From Streptomyces sp. NBC_01233 (GTDB lineage Bacteria; Actinomycetota; Actinomycetes; Streptomycetales; Streptomycetaceae), in NCBI RefSeq assembly GCF_035989305.1, contig NZ_CP108514.1, positions 3,410,501 through 3,474,500 on the forward strand: DNA of 64,000 nt. The letters run 5' to 3'. Positions 9,431 through 18,444 of this stretch are shown piece after piece (the stretch's first letter is position 1; every line of letters starts with the position of its first letter). Under the pieces are notes generated by a model. It had not been told where the DNA came from and did no database searches. It was given only the letters and a program-made list of their open reading frames with translations. Both the position numbers and the translations under genes were made by a program.

Positions 9431-9904
9431 ATGCTCGGCAGCACGTCCTTGGCAGCGCTGAGCCGCCCCTTCGGTGAGCACCTGGCACCGGCCGCCCGGC
9501 TGCTGGTGTGCGCGACCGTCCCCTGGTTCGTGTGCGTGTGGCTCGGCACGAGCACGGCCCCGTGCCCGCGGCCCTGCCCGCCGTCCTCATCCTGCGCGAC
9601 GACGTGTTCGCGGCGCCCCGGCCGGCCCTGGAGCGGCTGGCGGGGGTGGTCGCGGGCGTGGTCCTGAGCGTGCTGGTCCTGCACTGGCTGCCGACGGCGC
9701 CGGCCCTGCGCGGCGGCGTCGACGGCCTCGGCCCTCGACGCGGCCCTGCGCGGCGAGGACTGCGCACAGCGGCTGCGGCTCGCCCGGGAGCTCGAACTGC
9801 GGCACCGGACCGCCCATCCCGGCCGCCGCGACGCGGTCCTGCGGGCCGCACTCCACCTCACCCACGAGGCGCTGGCCGAGCACCCCGACCCGGCCGCGCG
9901 CTGA
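9431..9904 (+). pseudogene. Decayed FUSC/aromatic-acid-exporter-type membrane protein gene
   Basis: Three pieces of one protein lie in three frames. The first starts at the ATG at 9431 (MLGSTSLAALSRPFGEHL, then a hydrophobic helix). The second, in the next frame, runs from about 9555 (VPAALPAVLILRDDVFAAP, then a helix ending VLHWLPTAPALRGG). The third, from about 9728 to the TGA at 9902, reads ALDAALRGEDCAQRLRLARE and ends HPDPAAR. The order and features match the start and the C-terminal tail of the small FUSC-like exporters common in Streptomyces, with at least two frameshifts and most of the middle missing. No intact product is expected. Confidence 0.7.
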
Positions 9905-10010
9905 ACACCTCGACCCGGCCGCGGGCCCAGCGCACCCGGGCTGCGCCGCCGCCCGCGCATGAGGTCGGTCACCCACTCTGGACAGGGGAGACAACCCGCC
10001 GGTAACTTAA

Positions 10011-10028
10011 TCTGAGCAAGCGCTTAGA
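10011..10028. promoter_or_regulatory. Inverted-repeat operator upstream of an acyl-CoA dehydrogenase gene
   Basis: TCTGAGCAAGCGCTTAGA has seven-base arms TCTRAGC/GCTYAGA (one mismatch) around four bases. It lies 38 bp before the GTG start of the acyl-CoA dehydrogenase gene, a usual place for a TetR-family repressor site. The cognate regulator is not identified; the site differs from the GTTAA-type sites at 14638 and 14669. Confidence 0.5.
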
Positions 10029-10066
10029 TTCAGGCGGCGGACTGCCGCGACCGAAGGGAGCCGGCC

Positions 10067-11224
10067 GTGCGCCGTACGGTGTTCAACGAGGACCACGAGG
10101 CGTTCCGCGAGACGATCCGCGCCTTCATCGAGGCGGAGGTCGTCCCCGTCTACGACGAGTGGTTCGCCGCCGGGCAGGCGCCGCGCGACTTCTACTACAA
10201 GCTCGGCGAGCTGGGCATCTTCGGCATCAACGTCCCCGAGGAGTTCGGCGGCGCGGGCCTGGACACCCACAAGTTCGAGGCCGTCCTGTACGAGGAGACC
10301 TCGCGCGCGGGCGTCAACTTCGGCGGCTCCGGCGTGCACGTGCTGCTCGCCCTGCCCTACATCAAGATGCTCGCCGACGATGAGCAGAAGAAGCGTTACC
10401 TCCCGAAGTTCGTCTCCGGTGAGGAGATGTGGGCGCTGGCGATGACCGAGCCGGGCACCGGCTCCGACGTCGCGGGCATGAAGACCACCGCCAAGCTCTC
10501 CGAGGACGGCACCCACTACGTCCTCAACGGCTCCAAGACCTTCATCACCGGCGGCGTGCACGCCGACCGCGTGATCGTCTGCGCCCGCACCTCCGCCCCG
10601 AGCGCCGAGGACCGCCGCTTCGGCATCTCCCTCTTCGCCGTGGACACCAAGTCCGAGGGGTACTCCATCGGCCGCAAGCTGGACAAGCTGGGCCTGCGCA
10701 CCTCCGACACCGCCGAGCTGGCGTTCGTCGACGTGAAGGTCCCGGTCGAGGACCTGCTCGGCGAGGAGAACAAGGGCTTCTACTACCTCGGCGCGAACCT
10801 GCCCTCCGAGCGCTGGGGCATCGCCTTCGGCGCGTACGCGCAGGCCAAGGCCGCCATCCGGTTCGCCCAGGAGTACGTGACGGAGCGCACCGTCTTCGGC
10901 AAGCCGGTCGCCCACTTCCAGAACACCAAGTTCGAACTGGCCGCCTGCCAGGCCGAGGTGGACGCCGCCGAAGCCGTCGCCGACCGCGCCCTGGAGGCCC
11001 TGGACGCCGGTGAGCTGACCGCGGCCGAGGCCGCGTCCGCGAAGCTGTTCTGCACCGAGGTCGCGCACCGCGTCATCGACAAGTGCCTCCAGCTGCACGG
11101 CGGCTACGGCTACATGAACGAGTACCCGATCGCCCGCCTGTACGCCGACAACCGCGTGAACCGCATCTACGGCGGCACCAGCGAGGTCATGAAGTCCATC
11201 ATCGCCAAGGCCATGGGCCTGTAA
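10067..11224 (+). CDS. Acyl-CoA dehydrogenase, long-chain/isovaleryl catalytic type (385 aa)
   Basis: FAD-dependent alpha,beta-desaturation of acyl-CoA thioesters, passing electrons to ETF. The fold is complete: the signature MTEPGTGSDVAGM near 126-138 and LHGGYGYMNEYPIAR near the C-terminus. At the position where most members carry the catalytic Glu (YEGT) this protein has YGGT (Gly369). A Glu is present at residue 248 in NLPSERWGIA, the site used by long-chain and isovaleryl-CoA dehydrogenases. GTG start at 10067 with AAGGGAG six bases upstream. A thioesterase gene follows after 34 bp. Substrate not determinable by eye; a branched- or long-chain acyl-CoA is likely. Confidence 0.9.
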   Translation: MRRTVFNEDHEAFRETIRAFIEAEVVPVYDEWFAAGQAPRDFYYKLGELGIFGINVPEEFGGAGLDTHKFEAVLYEETSRAGVNFGGSGVHVLLALPYIKMLADDEQKKRYLPKFVSGEEMWALAMTEPGTGSDVAGMKTTAKLSEDGTHYVLNGSKTFITGGVHADRVIVCARTSAPSAEDRRFGISLFAVDTKSEGYSIGRKLDKLGLRTSDTAELAFVDVKVPVEDLLGEENKGFYYLGANLPSERWGIAFGAYAQAKAAIRFAQEYVTERTVFGKPVAHFQNTKFELAACQAEVDAAEAVADRALEALDAGELTAAEAASAKLFCTEVAHRVIDKCLQLHGGYGYMNEYPIARLYADNRVNRIYGGTSEVMKSIIAKAMGL

Positions 11225-11258
11225 GGAATCCGGGCAACCGGGCACTTACCCTTCCCCC

Positions 11259-12137
11259 ATGAACGAGGCACTGACGACTCTCCTCGATCTGCTCGACCTC
11301 GAGCAGATCGAGGAGAACATCTTCCGCGGTACCAGCCGGCCTTCACTGGTCCCGCGCGTCTTCGGCGGTCAGGTCGCGGCCCAGGCTCTGGTCGCGGCCG
11401 GGCGGACCGTCCCCGCGGACCGCACCGCGCACTCGCTGCACTCGTACTTCCTGCGCACCGGCGACACGGGCGCGCCCATCGTGTACTCGGTGGACCGGAT
11501 CCGTGACGGACGCTCCTTCACCACGCGCCGCGTCGTCGCCGTCCAGCACGGCCAGCCGATCTTCCACCTCTCCGCGTCGTTCCAGACGTACGAGGACGGC
11601 CTCGACCACCAGGTCGCCATGCCGTCCGCCCCGGACCCGGAGTCCCTGCCCACCGCGGCCGAGTCGCTGCCCGCGTACCGCGAGATCTTCCGCGACCCCG
11701 GCACGGTGGAGCGGCTGATCGAGACGCGGGAGGCGGTGGACCTGCGCTACGCGACGACCCCGCCCTGGGGCAGCGTCGGCGAGCCGGTGGAGCCGCGCTC
11801 GCAGGTGTGGTTCCGTACGGCCGGCAAGCTGGACAGCGCCGATCCGCTGCTGCACACCTGCCTGGCCACCTACGTCTCCGACATGACCCTGCTGGACTCG
11901 GTGCTGCTCGCGCACGGCCGGGGCGGCTGGGCGGTGGGTGACGTGGTCGGCGCTTCGCTGGACCACGCGATGTGGTTCCACCGGCCGTTCCGCGCGGACG
12001 AATGGCTCCTGTACGACCAGGAGTCGCCCTCGGCGGCCGCCGGCCGGGGCCTCGGCCAGGCCCGCATCTGGACCCAGGACGGCCGACTGGCCGTGACCGT
12101 CATCCAGGAGGGTGTCGTCCGCGTTCCGCGCGCGTGA
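11259..12137 (+). CDS. tesB: Acyl-CoA thioesterase II, TesB type (292 aa)
   Basis: Double hot-dog thioesterase hydrolysing medium/long acyl-CoA to free acid and CoA. Typical family sequence is visible in RVFGGQVAAQALVAAGRTV, HSLHSYFLRTGD, DGRSFTTRRVVAVQ in the first hot dog and ASLDHAMWFHRPFRADEWL in the second, which contains the catalytic-region Asp. The length is normal. It follows the acyl-CoA dehydrogenase gene closely on the same strand and is probably cotranscribed, suggesting a small fatty-acyl-CoA turnover unit. ATG at 11259. Confidence 0.92.
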   Translation: MNEALTTLLDLLDLEQIEENIFRGTSRPSLVPRVFGGQVAAQALVAAGRTVPADRTAHSLHSYFLRTGDTGAPIVYSVDRIRDGRSFTTRRVVAVQHGQPIFHLSASFQTYEDGLDHQVAMPSAPDPESLPTAAESLPAYREIFRDPGTVERLIETREAVDLRYATTPPWGSVGEPVEPRSQVWFRTAGKLDSADPLLHTCLATYVSDMTLLDSVLLAHGRGGWAVGDVVGASLDHAMWFHRPFRADEWLLYDQESPSAAAGRGLGQARIWTQDGRLAVTVIQEGVVRVPRA

Positions 12138-12147
12138 ACCGGGGGGC

Positions 12148-13008
12148 TCAGTCCCACCAGAATCCCCAGTGGTCGCTGCCGGTGACCGCCTCGTCCGCGT
12201 AGGCGCGGATCGTGCCGCAGCCCTGCCAGATGTTGTCGGGCGCGAAGGCGAAGTGCTCCGCGGCGACCGGCAGCGCCTGGGCGACCGTACGCGGCGGGGC
12301 CGCCACCGACACGTGGAGTTCGTCGAAGCCGAGGGCGACGAGGCGGGCGCCGAAGCGCTCCTCCCAGGACCGCAGGACGGTACTGATGAGGGCGGTGTCG
12401 TTCTCGTGGTTGGTCGGCCCGCCCCAGCCCAGCGCGGCGGGTACGTCGGCTCCGCGGGCGGCGGGGACCAGCGCGAGCCGCGGGCTCGGCAGGGAACCGC
12501 TCCCGATCAGCTCGTCCGCCAGCTCGCAGGCCGCGACCTCCGGATCCGCCGCGTCCGGCCCACCCGCCGGCCATGACTGCGCGAGCCCGGGCCAGTCCCT
12601 GGCGAAGGGCGCGATGATCTCCTCGCCCTCCTCCCCCTCCTCCGGATCGGGGACCACCCTGCGCCAGAACTCGCGCAGCACCGGCTCGACGTGGAGGTCA
12701 TCGGGGTCGGACATCCGATCCGGCCGGAACTCCCGGTCCTCCCACCAACGTTCGAGCCCGCGGCGGCCCTGGAACAGCACCGCCTGCAGCCCGGCGGCCG
12801 CGAGTGCCGGGCTGCGGTGCGCGGCGAGCGCACCGACGCCCACGCTCTCGCCGGACACCCACAGCAGCGGCTGCGCCGCCCTGCCCCACCGCCGCCGCCC
12901 GGGCCTGTCGACGACCTCGCCCGGCGGCAAGTCCAGCCCCAGACGGCGCCCTTGAGGATCGTCGACCAGAACGGACAGCGGGTGGTGCGTCTTCGGAGGC
13001 TTCGCCAT
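12148..13008 (-). CDS. DUF4253 domain protein (286 aa)
   Basis: The C-terminal 105 residues match the DUF4253 pattern: RLALVPAARGADVPAALGWG, ENDTALISTVLRSWEERFGA, HVSVAAPPRTVAQA and a terminal GSDHWGFWWD. The N-terminal part (about residues 1-175) is variable, with an acidic EEGEEGEE patch. The function of this family is unknown; some members occur with toxin-immunity or SUKH-like genes, but nothing here supports that. The ATG at 13008 is chosen because upstream in-frame sequence is antisense to the next gene's leader. It converges with tesB, leaving a 10-bp gap. Confidence 0.8.
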   Translation of the reverse strand: MAKPPKTHHPLSVLVDDPQGRRLGLDLPPGEVVDRPGRRRWGRAAQPLLWVSGESVGVGALAAHRSPALAAAGLQAVLFQGRRGLERWWEDREFRPDRMSDPDDLHVEPVLREFWRRVVPDPEEGEEGEEIIAPFARDWPGLAQSWPAGGPDAADPEVAACELADELIGSGSLPSPRLALVPAARGADVPAALGWGGPTNHENDTALISTVLRSWEERFGARLVALGFDELHVSVAAPPRTVAQALPVAAEHFAFAPDNIWQGCGTIRAYADEAVTGSDHWGFWWD

Positions 13009-13120
13009 GGGCCGACCGTAATCGCCGCAACTGACAACGGGTCCGGCGAGTCGCGCACGGGCGCGCGGTGATGCCGGTGATGCCCGGCGATGCGCGCTCA
13101 GGAGCGTCCGGCTGGCGACG

Positions 13121-13157
13121 AAGGGGCCCCGGCCCGATCGGTACCGGCCGGGGCCTT
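13121..13157 (-). terminator. GC-rich hairpin terminator
   Basis: Arms GGCCCCGGCC (13125-13134) and GGCCGGGGCC (13146-13155) pair perfectly over 10 bp around an 11-base loop, with AA/TT outside. It lies just past the stop of the 13173-13979 gene, so it terminates that minus-strand transcript. Confidence 0.7.
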
Positions 13158-13172
13158 CCGCCGCCTGCGGCG

Positions 13173-13979
13173 TCACGCGTCCTGCAGGCCCGCCGCGTTC
13201 AGCAGGTACGCCACCATCGGGTCGTAGAAGCGGGGGTCGCGGACGTGGTCGTCCAGGGGGATCGTCACCTGGACGGCGCCCTCCGCCTCGCCGATGAACA
13301 AGGCCGGGTCGTTGCAGTCGGCGTAGCCGGCCGCGTCCAGGCCGCGCTGGGCCGCACAGCCCGCCCAGCCGTGGTCGGCGACGACCAGGTCCGGCTGCGG
13401 GCGGTTCTCGGCCATCAGGCCGTCCAGGACCGCGGCCATCGGCTCCGGCGAGTGGGTGTGCCACAGGGTCGCGCCCCGCTCCAGCACCGCGACGTCCGCG
13501 AACTGCCACACCGAGCCCTCGTCGGCCACCAGGCCCGGGGGGATGACGACGATCTCGCAGCCCGCGGCGCGCAGGGCCGCCGCCGTAGCCCGGTGGACGT
13601 CCAGCAGCCCGCCCGGGTGCCCGGTGGCGAACAGCACGCTCTGCCGGTCCAGCGCCGCCTTGCGCAGCCGCGCCGCCAGCCGGTCCAGGCCCGCCACGGT
13701 CAGCTCCGGGTCGATGGTGTCCTGGCCGTACCGGAACGCCGGGTCGTCCACGACCCCGCACCGCTCCGCCATCACCGCGAGCACGTCCTGCTCGTCCGTC
13801 CACCGGTCGCCCAGCTCCAGGCCGAGCCAGTAGTGCCGGTCGCCGTTGGCGAGCTTGCGGTAGTGGCTCAGGTTGTTCTCGCGCGGGGTCGCGACCTGTC
13901 CCGCGATCCGCGTGCGGACCAGATGGTCGATGAGTTCGGCACGGCTCGGCGTCTCTATCGGCTTCGGCATACGGGCCAT
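13173..13979 (-). CDS. Conserved actinobacterial protein often labelled phosphatase (268 aa)
   Basis: A widespread Streptomyces protein that I know only under the loose label phosphatase. Conserved-looking motifs are NNLSHYRKLANGDRHYWLGL (about 37-57), FATGHPGGLLDVH, LWHTHSPEPM and VVADHGWAGC; the His/Asp pairs would suit metal or phosphate binding, but I cannot assign a reaction. The ATG at 13979 gives MARMPKP; an alternative ATG three codons later (13970) is equally possible. It is monocistronic with its own hairpin terminator and is the next gene beyond the stop of the TetR gene. Confidence 0.75.
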   Translation of the reverse strand: MARMPKPIETPSRAELIDHLVRTRIAGQVATPRENNLSHYRKLANGDRHYWLGLELGDRWTDEQDVLAVMAERCGVVDDPAFRYGQDTIDPELTVAGLDRLAARLRKAALDRQSVLFATGHPGGLLDVHRATAAALRAAGCEIVVIPPGLVADEGSVWQFADVAVLERGATLWHTHSPEPMAAVLDGLMAENRPQPDLVVADHGWAGCAAQRGLDAAGYADCNDPALFIGEAEGAVQVTIPLDDHVRDPRFYDPMVAYLLNAAGLQDA

Positions 13980-14035
13980 TCTGCCGCCGCGCGGGCGGAG
14001 GCGGCGCGTCCATTCCGGTCGGCGGCCGCCCCGGG

Positions 14036-14614
14036 TCACGCCGACAGCGCCCCGAACGCCCCGTGCGCGAGCCGGCGCAGCAGGGACTCCGTCGCCTCCC
14101 GCCCCAGGGCCGCCAGGTGGGGGGTGGAGTTCAGCAGGCCGAAGACCGCGTGCACGGAGACGCGCACCTCCGCCTCGCCGACCTCCGGGTGCAGTTCCCG
14201 TACGGTCTCCACCCACAGCTCCACGTACTGGCGCTGCAGCTGCCGCACGAGCTTGCGGTCGGCCTCGCGCAGCCGGTCGAGCTCCCGGTCGTGCAGGGTG
14301 ATCAGCGCCCGGTCGTCGAGCGCGAAGTCGATGTGCCCGTCGATGAGGGAGGACAGGACCCGCTCCGGGGCGCCCGCCGCCTCCGCCACCCGGTGGCGGC
14401 CGCCGGTCAGCAGCCGTTCGCTGATGCCGACGAGCAGCTCGGCGAGCATGGCGTCCTTGCCCGCGAAGTGCCGGTACAGGCCGGGGCCGCTGATGCCCAC
14501 CGCGGCACCTATCTCGTCGACGCCGACACCGTGGAATCCGCGCGCGGCGAAGAGGCGGGCGGCCTCACTGAGGATCTGCTCGCGACGGGTGGGGGCGGCC
14601 GCTCTGGTGCTCAT
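14036..14614 (-). CDS. TetR-family regulator of the branched-chain acyl-CoA operon (192 aa)
   Basis: The N-terminal TetR helix-turn-helix is clear (RREQILSEAARLFAARGFHG, then VDEIGAAVGISGPGLYRHF, about residues 10-50), followed by an all-helical ligand domain of about 135 residues. It is divergent from the acyl-CoA carboxylase/HMG-CoA lyase/acyl-CoA dehydrogenase operon; the 112-bp gap holds two copies of a GTTA(n8)TAAC palindrome. By position I infer a LiuR/LiuQ-like repressor of leucine/isovalerate catabolism that also controls itself, presumably released by an acyl-CoA intermediate. Confidence 0.88.
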   Translation of the reverse strand: MSTRAAAPTRREQILSEAARLFAARGFHGVGVDEIGAAVGISGPGLYRHFAGKDAMLAELLVGISERLLTGGRHRVAEAAGAPERVLSSLIDGHIDFALDDRALITLHDRELDRLREADRKLVRQLQRQYVELWVETVRELHPEVGEAEVRVSVHAVFGLLNSTPHLAALGREATESLLRRLAHGAFGALSA

Positions 14615-14637
14615 GGGAAACCATTCTAGACAGGGCC

Positions 14638-14653
14638 GTTAGCGCTCGTTAAC
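14638..14653. promoter_or_regulatory. TetR operator, copy 1
   Basis: GTTAGCGCTCGTTAAC, with partly degenerate outer arms GTTA/TAAC. It lies nearest the TetR gene (24 bp from its start) and is centred 31 bp, about three helical turns, from copy 2. Confidence 0.7.
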
Positions 14654-14668
14654 CTAGGCGGCACAGAC

Positions 14669-14684
14669 GTTAACGCTTATTAAC
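14669..14684. promoter_or_regulatory. TetR operator, copy 2
   Basis: GTTAACGCTTATTAAC has perfect five-base arms GTTAA/TTAAC around six bases and sits 42 bp before the carboxylase beta start. The same-face spacing with copy 1 suggests one regulator binds both and represses both divergent promoters. Confidence 0.75.
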
Positions 14685-14726
14685 AGCGCGTACCGAGCAA
14701 GTGGAACGAGCAAGGGAGCTCGACCG

Positions 14727-16343
14727 ATGCAGCAGGCACCAGTGCTGACGAGCGCCGCGGACCCGGCGTCCGAGGCCTGGCGGACCAACGAGGCCGCCCA
14801 CCGCGAGCTGACCGAGGGCCTGCGCGCCCGGCTCGACGCGGCCCGGCTCGGCGGCGGCGAGAAGGCCCGCGCCCGCCACACCGCCCGGGGCAAGCTCCTT
14901 CCGCGCGACCGCGTGGACACCCTCCTCGACCCCGGATCCCCCTTCCTGGAGCTGGCCCCGCTGGCCGCCGAGGGCATGTACGGGGGCTCGGCCCCCGCCG
15001 CCGGGGTCATCGCGGGAATCGGCCGGGTCAGCGGCCGCGAGTGCGTGATCGTCGCGAACGACGCCACCGTCAAGGGCGGCACGTACTACCCGATGACCGT
15101 CAAGAAGCACCTGCGCGCCCAGGAGGTGGCCCTGGAGAACCGTCTCCCCTGCCTCTACCTGGTCGACTCGGGCGGCGCCTTCCTCCCCATGCAGGACGAG
15201 GTCTTCCCCGACCGGGAGCACTTCGGCCGCATCTTCTACAACCAGGCGCGCATGTCGGGGGCCGGCATCCCGCAGATCGCCGCCGTCCTCGGCTCCTGCA
15301 CCGCGGGCGGGGCGTACGTACCGGCCATGAGCGACGAGGCCGTCATCGTCCGCAACCAGGGCACGATCTTCCTTGGCGGCCCGCCGCTGGTGAAGGCCGC
15401 CACCGGCGAGGTGGTCACGGCCGAGGAGCTCGGCGGCGGCGAGGTCCACTCCCGGATCTCCGGCGTGACCGACCACCTCGCGGAGGACGACGCGCACGCG
15501 CTGCGGATCGTACGGAACATCGTGGCGACCCTCCCCGAGCGCGGGGCCCTGCCCTGGTCGGTCGAGGCTCCGGAAGAGCCGAAGGTGGACCCGCACGGGC
15601 TGTACGGCGCGGTCCCCGTCGACTCGCGCACCCCCTACGACGCCCGCGAGATCATCGCGCGGATCGTGGACGGGTCCCGCTTCCAGGAGTTCAAGTCCGA
15701 GTTCGGCCAGACGCTGGTCACGGGCTTCGCCCGGATCCACGGACACCCGGTCGGGATCATCGCCAACAACGGCATCCTGTTCGCCGAATCCGCCCAGAAG
15801 GGCGCCCACTTCATCGAGCTGTGCGACCAGCGCGGGATCCCGCTCCTCTTCCTCCAGAACATCTCGGGCTTCATGGTCGGCCGGGACTACGAGGCGGGCG
15901 GCATCGCCAAGCACGGCGCCAAGATGGTGACGGCGGTGGCCTGCGCCCGGGTCCCGAAGCTGACGGTGGTGGTCGGCGGCTCGTACGGCGCCGGCAACTA
16001 CTCGATGTGCGGTCGGGCGTACTCGCCCCGCTTCCTGTGGATGTGGCCCAACGCCAAGATCTCCGTGATGGGCGGTGAGCAGGCGGCCTCGGTCCTCGCC
16101 ACCGTCAAGCGCGACCAGATCGAGGGCGCGGGCCAGGAGTGGCCGGCCGAGGACGAAGAGGCCTTCAAGGCCCCGGTCCGCGCGCAGTACGAGGAGCAGG
16201 GCAACGCCTACTACGCCACGGCGCGGCTGTGGGACGACGGGGTCATCGACCCCATGGAGACCCGGCAGGTGCTGGGACTGGCCCTGACCGCGTGCGCGAA
16301 CGCCCCGCTGGGCGACTCGGGCTTCGGCATCTTCCGTATGTGA
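14727..16343 (+). CDS. liuB: Methylcrotonyl-CoA-type carboxylase, carboxyltransferase (beta) subunit (538 aa)
   Basis: It transfers carboxyl from carboxybiotin to an acyl-CoA. Both crotonase-like carboxyltransferase halves are present: [20 protein letters not shown] and [20 protein letters not shown] in the first, [19 protein letters not shown] and [20 protein letters not shown] in the second. The [11 protein letters not shown] segment is characteristic of methylcrotonyl-CoA carboxylases rather than propionyl-CoA carboxylases. It is the first gene of a four-gene operon with the biotin carboxylase/carrier subunit, HMG-CoA lyase and an acyl-CoA dehydrogenase, which fits leucine breakdown. The operon lacks a methylglutaconyl-CoA hydratase. 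Regulated by the divergent TetR through the 14638/14669 sites (inference). Confidence 0.93.
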   Translation: MQQAPVLTSAADPASEAWRTNEAAHRELTEGLRARLDAARLGGGEKARARHTARGKLLPRDRVDTLLDPGSPFLELAPLAAEGMYGGSAPAAGVIAGIGRVSGRECVIVANDATVKGGTYYPMTVKKHLRAQEVALENRLPCLYLVDSGGAFLPMQDEVFPDREHFGRIFYNQARMSGAGIPQIAAVLGSCTAGGAYVPAMSDEAVIVRNQGTIFLGGPPLVKAATGEVVTAEELGGGEVHSRISGVTDHLAEDDAHALRIVRNIVATLPERGALPWSVEAPEEPKVDPHGLYGAVPVDSRTPYDAREIIARIVDGSRFQEFKSEFGQTLVTGFARIHGHPVGIIANNGILFAESAQKGAHFIELCDQRGIPLLFLQNISGFMVGRDYEAGGIAKHGAKMVTAVACARVPKLTVVVGGSYGAGNYSMCGRAYSPRFLWMWPNAKISVMGGEQAASVLATVKRDQIEGAGQEWPAEDEEAFKAPVRAQYEEQGNAYYATARLWDDGVIDPMETRQVLGLALTACANAPLGDSGFGIFRM

Positions 16344-16359
16344 CGTGAGGACCTCACTG

Positions 16360-18444
16360 ATGTTCAGCACTGTTCTGGTCGCGAACCGCGGCGAGATCGC
16401 GGTCCGGGTCATCCGCACGCTGCGGCAGCTCGGCATCCGCTCCGTGGCCGTCTTCAGCGACGCCGACGCGGACGCCCGTCACGTACGGGAGGCCGACACC
16501 GCCGTCCGCATCGGCCCGGCCGCGGCCGCCGAGAGCTACCTGTCGGTGGAGCGGCTCCTCGACGCCGCCCGGCGCACGGGCGCCGAGGCGGTCCACCCGG
16601 GCTACGGCTTCCTCGCCGAGAACGCGGCCTTCGCCCAGGCCTGCGCGGACGCCGGGCTGGCCTTCATCGGGCCGCCGGCCTCCGCCATCTCCCTGATGGG
16701 CGACAAGATCCGCGCGAAGGAGACGGTGAAGGCCGCCGGGGTTCCGGTCGTGCCCGGCTCCTCGGGGAGCGGGCTGACGGACGCCGAACTGGTCGCGGCC
16801 TCCACGGAGATCGGCATGCCGGTGCTGCTGAAGCCCTCGGCGGGCGGCGGCGGCAAGGGCATGCGGCTGGTCCGCGACGAGGTGGTGCTGGCGGAGGAGA
16901 TCGCGGCGGCCCGCCGCGAGGCCCGGTCCTCCTTCGGCGACGACACGCTCCTCGTCGAGCGGTGGATCGACCGGCCCCGGCACATCGAGATCCAGGTACT
17001 GGCGGACGCCCACGGGAACGTGGTGCACCTCGGCGAGCGCGAGTGCTCGCTGCAGCGCCGGCACCAGAAGGTGATCGAGGAGGCGCCCTCGGTCCTGCTC
17101 GACGAGAAGACCCGTGCGGCGATGGGCGCGGCGGCGGTCGACGCGGCCCGCTCCTGCGGGTACGTCGGCGCCGGCACGGTGGAGTTCATCGTCCCGGGCG
17201 GCGACCCGTCCTCCTACTACTTCATGGAGATGAACACCCGCCTCCAGGTCGAGCACCCGGTGACGGAGCTGATCACCGGGCTGGACCTGGTGGAGCTCCA
17301 GCTGCGGGTGGCGGCGGGCGAGCGGCTGGGCTTCGACCAGTCGGAGGTCCGGCTGACGGGCCACGCGATCGAGGCCCGCGTCTGCGCGGAGGACCCGGCG
17401 CGCGGGTTCCTGCCGTCCGGCGGTACGGTCCTGGCCCTCTCGGAGCCGGACGGCGGTGCGGTGCGTACGGACTCCGGGCTGACGGCGGGCGTGCCGGTGG
17501 GCTCCACGTACGACCCGATGCTGTCGAAGGTCATCGCGTACGGGCCCGACCGCGCGGCGGCCCTGCGGGTGCTGCGGGCGGCTCTGGCCGACACCGTGAT
17601 CCTGGGCGTCCAGACCAATGCCGGCTTCCTCCGGAGGCTCCTGGCCCACCCGGACGTGGTCTCGGGCGACCTGGACACCGGCCTGGTGGAGCGCGACCTC
17701 CCCTCCCTCCTGCCGGAGGGGGTCCCGGACGAGGTGTACGCGGCGGCGGCGCTGCTGGCGCAGGGCCCCGGGGCTCTGCCCGGACCCGCGCCTCAAACGC
17801 CGGCCGGGCAGGAGGGGTGGATCGACCCCTTCGACGCCGCCAGCGGCTGGCGCATGGGCGGTACCCCCGCCTGGACGGTGCACCACTTCCGCCTTCCCGG
17901 CCAGGACCCGGTGACGGTCCGGTCCCGCGCCAAGCGCACCGACCACGAGCTGCTGATCGACGAGGCCGGCACCGATCCAGCCTCGCCGGCGTTTGAGGCG
18001 CGGGGTCCGGGGCAGAGCCCCGGCGCACCGGCCCGCGGCCGGATCGTCACCCGCACCCCCGACACCGTCACCGTCGAACTCGACGGCGTCACCCACCGCT
18101 TCAGCCGCGCCACCTCCCCGGAGGGGACCTGGCTCGGCCGCGACGGAGACAGCTGGCACGTCCAGACGTACGACCCTGTCGTGGCAAACCTCAGCGGAGC
18201 CGGACGCGGCGGCGCGGACACCCTCGCCGCCCCGATGCCCGGCACCGTCACCGTCGTCAAGGTGGCCGTCGGCGACAAGGTGACGGCCGGGCAGAGCCTG
18301 CTCGTCGTCGAGGCCATGAAGATGGAGCACGTCATCTCCGCCCCGCACGCCGGCACCGTCACCGAGCTCGACGTGACCCCCGGCACCACGGTCGCGATGG
18401 ACCAGGTCCTGGCCGTCGTCACCCCGGACGAGGAGAGCGAATGA
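16360..18444 (+). CDS. liuD: Methylcrotonyl-CoA-type carboxylase, biotin carboxylase and biotin-carrier (alpha) subunit (694 aa)
   Basis: ATP-dependent carboxylation of biotin. In order: biotin-carboxylase N domain ([19 protein letters not shown]), ATP-grasp with [25 protein letters not shown], a biotin-transferase linker region, and the carrier domain with biotinyl Lys654 in [11 protein letters not shown] at 16360 with GAGG upstream; an upstream GTG (16345) is too close to the preceding stop. Two inverted copies of a dispersed repeat are translated in frame at about residues 470-482 and 540-555, adding Pro/Gly/Ala-rich peptides in the variable linker. The stop overlaps the lyase start (ATGA). 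Confidence 0.93.
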   Translation: MFSTVLVANRGEIAVRVIRTLRQLGIRSVAVFSDADADARHVREADTAVRIGPAAAAESYLSVERLLDAARRTGAEAVHPGYGFLAENAAFAQACADAGLAFIGPPASAISLMGDKIRAKETVKAAGVPVVPGSSGSGLTDAELVAASTEIGMPVLLKPSAGGGGKGMRLVRDEVVLAEEIAAARREARSSFGDDTLLVERWIDRPRHIEIQVLADAHGNVVHLGERECSLQRRHQKVIEEAPSVLLDEKTRAAMGAAAVDAARSCGYVGAGTVEFIVPGGDPSSYYFMEMNTRLQVEHPVTELITGLDLVELQLRVAAGERLGFDQSEVRLTGHAIEARVCAEDPARGFLPSGGTVLALSEPDGGAVRTDSGLTAGVPVGSTYDPMLSKVIAYGPDRAAALRVLRAALADTVILGVQTNAGFLRRLLAHPDVVSGDLDTGLVERDLPSLLPEGVPDEVYAAAALLAQGPGALPGPAPQTPAGQEGWIDPFDAASGWRMGGTPAWTVHHFRLPGQDPVTVRSRAKRTDHELLIDEAGTDPASPAFEARGPGQSPGAPARGRIVTRTPDTVTVELDGVTHRFSRATSPEGTWLGRDGDSWHVQTYDPVVANLSGAGRGGADTLAAPMPGTVTVVKVAVGDKVTAGQSLLVVEAMKMEHVISAPHAGTVTELDVTPGTTVAMDQVLAVVTPDEESE
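17766..17805. repeat. Dispersed Streptomyces-type repeat, copy 1, inside liuD
   Basis: GGGGCTCTGCCCGGACCC followed by GCGCCTCAAACGCCGGCC. The same sequence occurs in inverted orientation about 210 bp downstream. From memory, this motif recurs in spacers of many Streptomyces genomes. Here it is translated as Pro/Gly/Ala-rich linker residues. Confidence 0.75.
17977..18023. repeat. Dispersed Streptomyces-type repeat, copy 2 (inverted), inside liuD
   Basis: CCAGCCTCGCCGGCGTTTGA then GGCGCGGGGTCCGGGGCAG then AGCCCCGG. It is the reverse complement of copy 1 with two extra bases in the core and a longer CCAGCCTCG end, and is translated in frame as [15 protein letters not shown]. Confidence 0.8.

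Noticed and set aside
7640..9481. 613-aa minus-strand frame opposite the PucR-type gene
   Set aside because: Shadow of a GC-rich gene; Gly/Arg/Pro-rich translation, no motif, no ribosome site.
14669..14684. Same regulator for the 10011 site
   Set aside because: Arms differ (TCTRAGC versus GTTAA), so a shared regulator is unlikely.
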